Shown here: positions 32,218-35,907 of the stretch, piece by piece
Layout: every line of letters starts with the position of its first letter
How positions within the stretch are numbered: the stretch's first letter is position 1
DNA from: Ornatilinea sp.
GTDB taxonomy: Bacteria; Chloroflexota; Anaerolineae; Anaerolineales; Anaerolineaceae
Direction: 5' to 3'
NCBI GenBank assembly: GCA_018433975.1
Contig: JAHDQE010000120.1
Span: 1 to 35,907, forward strand
DNA length: 35,907 nt
The notes under the pieces: model-generated
The model's database searches: none
What the model was told of the DNA's origin: nothing
What the model saw: the letters and a program-made list of their open reading frames with translations, nothing else
Made by a program: the position numbers and the translations under genes

Positions 32218-32550
32218 CTATTGCTTCACTGTTTCCCACCAGATTGCATCAACCACCTCATTCGTATTTGGTTCGACAACCACCACCTGTGGTGAACGCT
32301 GGCGATGGGGAGATGATGCTCGCTGGTCTTCACGAGTTGCGGAACGTTGCTCAAATGTTTCTTGTGGGTAACCTTCATTCCCTTTTTCACTTCTCTTTTC
32401 GGAAGTATTCCAAGGTCGAAGCCGGAACAAGAGACTCATCTGGGCAATTAGCGCCGCAAATGCAGTGATGATGAGAACGCCTGCCATCAGGATGATCATG
32501 ACAATCACGCCTAAAGCAGGTCCGCGCAGCAAATCCATCAGTTGTGACAT
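32218..32550 (-). CDS. Small single-pass membrane protein
   Basis: A 110-residue protein from the ATG at 32550, which has GGAGG upstream (a TTG four codons earlier lies on that site). One long hydrophobic region (ALGVIVMIILMAGVLIITAF) is followed by a basic, Gln/Arg-rich cytoplasmic or exposed tail (RSATREDQRASSPHRQRSPQ) and VVVVEPNTNEVVDAIWWETV. The family is not recognised. It lies between a polytopic protein and the HerA/VirB4-like ATPase, so it may be a small channel subunit. Confidence 0.65.
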   Translation of the reverse strand: MSQLMDLLRGPALGVIVMIILMAGVLIITAFAALIAQMSLLFRLRPWNTSEKRSEKGNEGYPQETFEQRSATREDQRASSPHRQRSPQVVVVEPNTNEVVDAIWWETVKQ

Positions 32551-32683
32551 ATTGACCTCCAATCGTTGAAATAGAATCTGGCGTTAATCAAGAATTTCCG
32601 CCGTTCATAAGACTCTCACCTAAAAAGGTAGAGTAATAAATCAAGCAAGCCCACGATTTTGTGTGCTGGTTTCATCTATCACC

Positions 32684-33367
32684 CTATCTTCTGGTTCGAT
32701 ACCGATTGATCAACTCGCTGGCGCCTGCCAATGGATTGACCAACGACATCGGATTGATCAGAACTTGCTGCAGCAACATGGCAAAATAACCTAACGGGAT
32801 CACCAACCATAAAGCCCAAAGAATAATCGTAGTTACATTTCCGCGTGTATTCGCAATCACTGCTGATGCGCTTTCAGATGTTCCTATCAGCGCAGCCCAT
32901 AGATCTGCTGATAATTGAGCGGTGTATGCCAGGTAGAGCCGGCTTCCGATGACGGCCAGGGAATAAATCGCAATTCCCGATTTCATATTCCACAAAAGGG
33001 TATGTTCCTGCATGTGCACCAGTAAGAGGATGGTTGTGCCAGCGATCCACATCGCTGCACCCAGCCAGGGGACCGGTGCTCCCATCCCCCATTGGCTAAT
33101 TACCCACAGCACCAGAATAATCGCCGTCGTGATTTGAGCTGTGTATAAATCCGGAGTAGTTGCTTCCCGCCCACTTCGTCCAGGTCGGAAAGCTGCTCTG
33201 GATTGCACACGTTGATCCACAAAACGGATGATCAACCCTGCGCAAAGAATACTTACCAGAGCAGCTCCAGATTCGCCAAGCCAGTAAACGGTTGCGAGAA
33301 CACCGTTCAACAGGTAAGTAGGCAGAGCGGCGAGAAAATCTCCAAAGACGACAAAATAATCTGTCAT
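32684..33367 (-). CDS. Polytopic membrane protein, possible VirB6-like channel component
   Basis: A 227-residue protein with five or so helices (YLLNGVLATVYWLGESGAAL, VSILCAGLIIRFVD, TTAIILVLWVISQWGMG, WLGAAMWIAGTTILLLVHMQ, IILWALWLVIPLGYFAMLLQ). The order and location before a VirB4-like ATPase recall VirB6-type or TrbL-like proteins, but it is shorter and I see no decisive motif. The C-terminus is basic (ELINRYRTRR). Confidence 0.55.
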   Translation of the reverse strand: MTDYFVVFGDFLAALPTYLLNGVLATVYWLGESGAALVSILCAGLIIRFVDQRVQSRAAFRPGRSGREATTPDLYTAQITTAIILVLWVISQWGMGAPVPWLGAAMWIAGTTILLLVHMQEHTLLWNMKSGIAIYSLAVIGSRLYLAYTAQLSADLWAALIGTSESASAVIANTRGNVTTIILWALWLVIPLGYFAMLLQQVLINPMSLVNPLAGASELINRYRTRR

Positions 33368-33381
33368 GAACTAATGCCTCC

Positions 33382-33501
33382 TTACTTGTCATAATCGTTT
33401 CGTGGACACCACAACCCAATCACCAGTAGTAAATAGATGACGGCCATGAAACCCAGGACGACTGTCAGTAACACACCGACCGCAATCGATAAAATCTGCA
33501 C
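33382..33501 (-). CDS. 39-aa single-helix membrane peptide
   Basis: A short gene encoding MQILSIAVGVLLTVVLGFMA, then VIYLLLVIGLWCPRNDYDK, from a GTG at 33501 with AAAGG five bases upstream and a TAA at 33384. It is almost wholly one transmembrane helix with a charged tail. It fits between two operon genes with an eight-base gap after the secreted protein's stop and 14 bases before the next start. Size and position suggest a small subunit of the same membrane machine. Confidence 0.6.
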   Translation of the reverse strand: MQILSIAVGVLLTVVLGFMAVIYLLLVIGLWCPRNDYDK

Positions 33502-33509
33502 TTTGACCT

Positions 33510-34802
33510 TTATGGCACCAGCGCCGGAAGAGCCACATATACTTGCATCGTTCCATCAGTCCCTACTCGCCTCGGTTGGGTGATTGGAACTCCGCGGAAG
33601 CGAGTGCCCGTGGTCCCTACGTCCATTCGCAAGTTGAAGGTCCCTGGATCTGCAAATGGAACACGGAGTGCCTGACCAGTAGCAGTACAGGTGCCCCCGC
33701 CATCACATCCGCCTGTCCATGAACCAATTCCGGGAATCAGGTTGAAATTTGCCTGGTGGACGAAGGCTTCATAATGGGTTTGACCTAATCTACCGGTGAT
33801 CCAATCCTGGCTGGCGGCATCTAATGATGCAGTAGCTTGCAGAGAAGCTACCGCATCCGGTAAATGTTCTACATGTGTCCGGCATTCCTTGAATACCATT
33901 TCTGTATCTGAGACACCATCATTGACAGCTGATCCAGCTCCGGTATTGCAATTGGCGGTTTCTCCGGAATTGGCTGAGCGGCAAACATCTCTTTCTTCAT
34001 AAATCGGCTCATACCAGGTGAAAATCACTGGAGGAACTATCACCCTGACCTGGATATCTGCACCGCGGCGATTTTCAGTATCTTGTCCTACAACCAGGGG
34101 ATTGTTCGGCGCAGTTTTTTGAATGACGAGGACAGGTTGTTGCATAGAAACCGTTGGATCAGGACACTCCCTTGGGGGAGGAGGTGGGGTGACAATTCCC
34201 GAGCACCCCCCTGGAATGGCCGCACAGTTTTGTGAACCATTCAAATACAACAAATACAACGAGCGAAGAGCACCATCATTCCAAGTCATTTGAAGCAGCG
34301 TTGTGATGAATCCCCATCCGGAGAAATAGGTCCACACATCTTGCTGACCATTGAGAACCGCCCCCCAGAATTGATCCGGGCTGGTGTACTCTGGATGTTC
34401 CGCCTGTACCTTGCTCCAATCCAGATTGTCGCCGGCAACCAGCCCAAGAAAAGAGATCAGGCTGCCGTAACCATTTCCCAGTGATCCATAAGAGCCGGTC
34501 AAACCGCTTTCTTGGGGGTTCATGGCCATAAAAAATAACGTCGAGGCAGAGGGTAAGACAACGATATTCCCGCTGGGTGTTTGATAACGGTGATAATTTG
34601 CATCAAGATCAATAGACTGACCAAAGGGCAGTTCAATTGACATCCAATCGGGGTGATTTGTGGTAACTCCCAGATCAATCAAATCAGGATTCAGATTTCC
34701 ATCCGGCTGAAAAACTTCTGACCAGGGATCAGTACCCTGAGAATAAACAGCAGATGGTATGAGCAAGGTCAAGACGACAATAACCAGGAAGATTCTTTTC
34801 AC
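33510..34802 (-). CDS. Secreted protein of unknown function
   Basis: A 430-residue protein with a clear signal peptide (KRIFLVIVVLTLLIPSAVYS, then QGTDPW). The N-terminal part has aromatic and Gly/Ser segments (GSYGSLGNGYGSLISFLGLV). A Pro run (TPPPPPREC) separates it from a C-terminal beta-rich part with cysteine pairs (CRSANSGETANC, GGCDGGGTCTATG). The family is not recognised. It starts with GTG in TAGTG with the previous stop. It would be extracytoplasmic, perhaps a pilus or channel cap or an adhesin, by location only. Confidence 0.65.
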   Translation of the reverse strand: MKRIFLVIVVLTLLIPSAVYSQGTDPWSEVFQPDGNLNPDLIDLGVTTNHPDWMSIELPFGQSIDLDANYHRYQTPSGNIVVLPSASTLFFMAMNPQESGLTGSYGSLGNGYGSLISFLGLVAGDNLDWSKVQAEHPEYTSPDQFWGAVLNGQQDVWTYFSGWGFITTLLQMTWNDGALRSLYLLYLNGSQNCAAIPGGCSGIVTPPPPPRECPDPTVSMQQPVLVIQKTAPNNPLVVGQDTENRRGADIQVRVIVPPVIFTWYEPIYEERDVCRSANSGETANCNTGAGSAVNDGVSDTEMVFKECRTHVEHLPDAVASLQATASLDAASQDWITGRLGQTHYEAFVHQANFNLIPGIGSWTGGCDGGGTCTATGQALRVPFADPGTFNLRMDVGTTGTRFRGVPITQPRRVGTDGTMQVYVALPALVP

Positions 34803-35362
34803 TACTTCTTTCCTTCTTCTACAGTTGTGGTGGGAGTTATTCCCCGGGCGAGAATGGCATTGATTTCTTCTTCCATCAGGAAACGATCAAACTTCCAACC
34901 ACTTTCTGTTTTCGCGAGAACAACATATGCTGTATCCTGGGTTTTATTGCTACCCGGTAAGGGAGAAGATAACGTGATGGTCATCTGCCAGACTTGCTCG
35001 GAACCATTGTCTGCTACTTTTTCTACTGCCTGAGAGGCAGCTGTGACCACAGATTTGGCATCCACGTATTTTCCCCACATACGGTCTGCACCGGCCGAAA
35101 ACAGCTCGCATCCAGCGGGAGTGCTTACTTCGCAGATACGCTCAAGCCAGGCTTCTTTTCCTTCCTGATAGTTCACCTGGAAGACCTGGTCGATGGCATT
35201 GACCGCTGCAGTAGACCCCAGACTGTCTTCGTTGGTTGATGCTGCTGAACTCTGCTCCGTACGAAGTGGCCAGTTTTCGATCACCAGGATACCTAAAGCA
35301 ATGACAACTGCCAGGATGACGGCAATGATCAGATTACGTTTTGAGACTGGAATTTCTTTCAA
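34802..35362 (-). CDS. Membrane-anchored NTF2-like protein, possibly VirB8/TcpC-like
   Basis: A 186-residue protein: short cytoplasmic head, one helix (RNLIIAVILAVVIALGILVI), then an outer domain with VFQVNYQEGKEAWLERICEV, ADRMWGKYVDAKSVVTAASQ and DTAYVVLAKTESGWKFDRFL. That helix-plus-curved-sheet layout resembles NTF2-like domains of VirB8/TcpC proteins of conjugation systems. This is pattern-based; no catalytic residue is expected. The TTG start has AAGGAG six bases upstream. It is the first gene after promoter P4 and its leader, which heads the VirB4-like operon. Confidence 0.55.
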   Translation of the reverse strand: MKEIPVSKRNLIIAVILAVVIALGILVIENWPLRTEQSSAASTNEDSLGSTAAVNAIDQVFQVNYQEGKEAWLERICEVSTPAGCELFSAGADRMWGKYVDAKSVVTAASQAVEKVADNGSEQVWQMTITLSSPLPGSNKTQDTAYVVLAKTESGWKFDRFLMEEEINAILARGITPTTTVEEGKK

Positions 35363-35402
35363 TTTTTTCTCCTTTTCCGGTTAACGGGTTTGAAAGTTAG
35401 TT

Positions 35403-35523
35403 AAAACAAAAGCGACCATTCAGATCTCAACGCCTATTTACACGCACGCAAGTTGTGTGAACAGGGAAGAAGCTGATGGTCGCTCCAAGGATTTTTTGGA
35501 ACAGCTGATGGTTATCAGCGACC
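35403..35523 (-). promoter_or_regulatory. Leader P4: attenuator with mutually exclusive pairings
   Basis: Minus strand: segment A GGTCGCT (35523-35517), segment B AGCGACCA (35484-35477) and segment C TGGTCGCT (35418-35411), the last followed by TTTGTTTT (35410-35403). B can pair with A or with C but not both; the B-C pair abuts the T-tract as a terminator, and A-B would prevent it. An additional small hairpin GCTGAT/ATCAGC occurs at 35504-35519. Confidence 0.65.
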
Positions 35524-35548
35524 GAACAGATATTTGGTTGTGACTCTA

Positions 35549-35586
35549 ATCATAGCAAGAAGAAAGCACCCATCCTAGGGGGACAT
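35549..35586 (-). promoter_or_regulatory. Promoter P4 with shared box
   Basis: Minus strand: ATGTCC-N5-GGATGG (35586-35570), TAGGAT at -35 (35577-35572), a 17-bp spacer and -10 TATGAT (35554-35549). The right half of the box is degenerate relative to P1 and P3. It drives the VirB4/CpaF operon. Confidence 0.65.
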
Positions 35587-35620
35587 ATTTGACCAAATTA
35601 GGAAAAATGCGGAAATTAAC

Positions 35621-35649
35621 TTGACAAAGAAATACTAGAGTATTACATT
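35621..35649 (+). promoter_or_regulatory. Promoter with operator for the ribbon-helix-helix gene
   Basis: -35 TTGACA (35621-35626), a 17-bp spacer and -10 TACATT (35644-35649). Inside the spacer AATACT-AG-AGTATT (35631-35644) is a perfect inverted repeat of six-base arms, an operator-like site between the -35 and -10. Confidence 0.6.
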
Positions 35650-35680
35650 ATTAATAACCTAACCGATAAGGAAAACGAGC

Positions 35681-35907
35681 ATGCCGAGAACAAATTCTGC
35701 CAGTAAACCAGTACGATCTTTTCGAATAAGCCCAGAAGGCGTGAGTCAATTAAGAGCGATGGCAAGCGTTATGGGACGGAGTGAAAGCGATGTGATTGAG
35801 GTTGCACTAGATCGAATGTATCGCGAGGAGATTCGTTATAACCGGGTCCTACGAGAAGGTGCCCGACCAGAAGATCAGTATCAGACAGATAAAGAGAATG
35901 AAGGAGA
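35681..35907 (+). CDS. Ribbon-helix-helix protein (3' end outside window)
   Basis: At least 75 codons from the ATG at 35681 (weak AAGGAA upstream): MPRTNSASKPVRSFRISPEG, then VSQLRAMASVMGRSESDVIE, VALDRMYREEI and a charged tail. The strand RSFRIS followed by two helices matches a ribbon-helix-helix (CopG/Arc-type) DNA-binding domain. The gene runs off the window. It is transcribed away from promoter P4 across about 100 bp, with an operator between its -35 and -10 boxes, suggesting autoregulation. It could also control P4. Confidence 0.75.
   Translation, partial: MPRTNSASKPVRSFRISPEGVSQLRAMASVMGRSESDVIEVALDRMYREEIRYNRVLREGARPEDQYQTDKENEG

Overview
The window reads as an accessory or mobile-element-like region of a bacterium, plausibly from Chloroflexota (Anaerolineae-like). 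This lineage guess rests on gene content only: Tad/Flp pilus genes without any secretin or outer-membrane partner, a metzincin and an archaeal-type ATPase as neighbours, and moderate GC content. I see no rRNA, tRNA, CRISPR array, transposase, integrase or relaxase. Nearly every gene is on the minus strand, packed into long operons with ATGA/TAATG-type overlaps. The two plus-strand genes both encode ribbon-helix-helix-like regulators and sit head-to-head with minus-strand promoters.

Layout, in the direction of minus-strand transcription (high to low coordinates). (1) 35362-24996: an NTF2/VirB8-like anchored protein, a secreted cysteine-containing protein, a 39-aa membrane peptide, two membrane proteins, a very large HerA/VirB4-type ATPase with a Ser/Thr/Gly-rich insert, then CpaB-, CpaE- and CpaF-like pilus proteins. 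(2) 24886-21603: two genes with their own palindrome-overlapped promoters, a zinc-ribbon/metzincin/discoidin-like protein and an archaeal-type ATPase. (3) 21422-8012: an 18-gene Tad operon with two TadB/TadC pairs, a membrane methyltransferase, CpaE, CpaB, CpaF, an HNH-derived DNA-binding protein, two Flp pilins, two TadE/TadG-like pseudopilins, a large Ig-like surface protein, a lytic transglycosylase and a prepilin peptidase. (4) 7414-5818: a second short pilin operon (peptidase, Flp pilin, TadE, TadG). (5) 5620-15: a DNA-metabolism block with a divergent OB-fold protein, a structured non-coding region, a SWIM-Rad52 fusion, SSB, two small proteins, RadC, a PolB-like exonuclease and a gene broken by an amber codon.

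The most striking unexplained signal is regulatory. Four promoters (near 5.75, 7.54, 21.57 and 35.57 kb) share a 17-bp near-palindromic box placed over the -35 region at a fixed distance from a TATACT-like -10. Each is followed by a structured 5' leader that ends in a hairpin plus T-tract just upstream of the first gene. Three of the leaders also share conserved primary sequence. The fourth has two mutually exclusive pairings, as in an attenuator. These four promoters would drive the DNA-metabolism gene, both pilus operons and the HerA/VirB4 operon, so they look like one regulon. My working inference is a Tad-type pilus combined with a VirB4-like motor, coordinately switched on with recombination functions, that is, an envelope or DNA-transfer apparatus of an uncharacterised kind.
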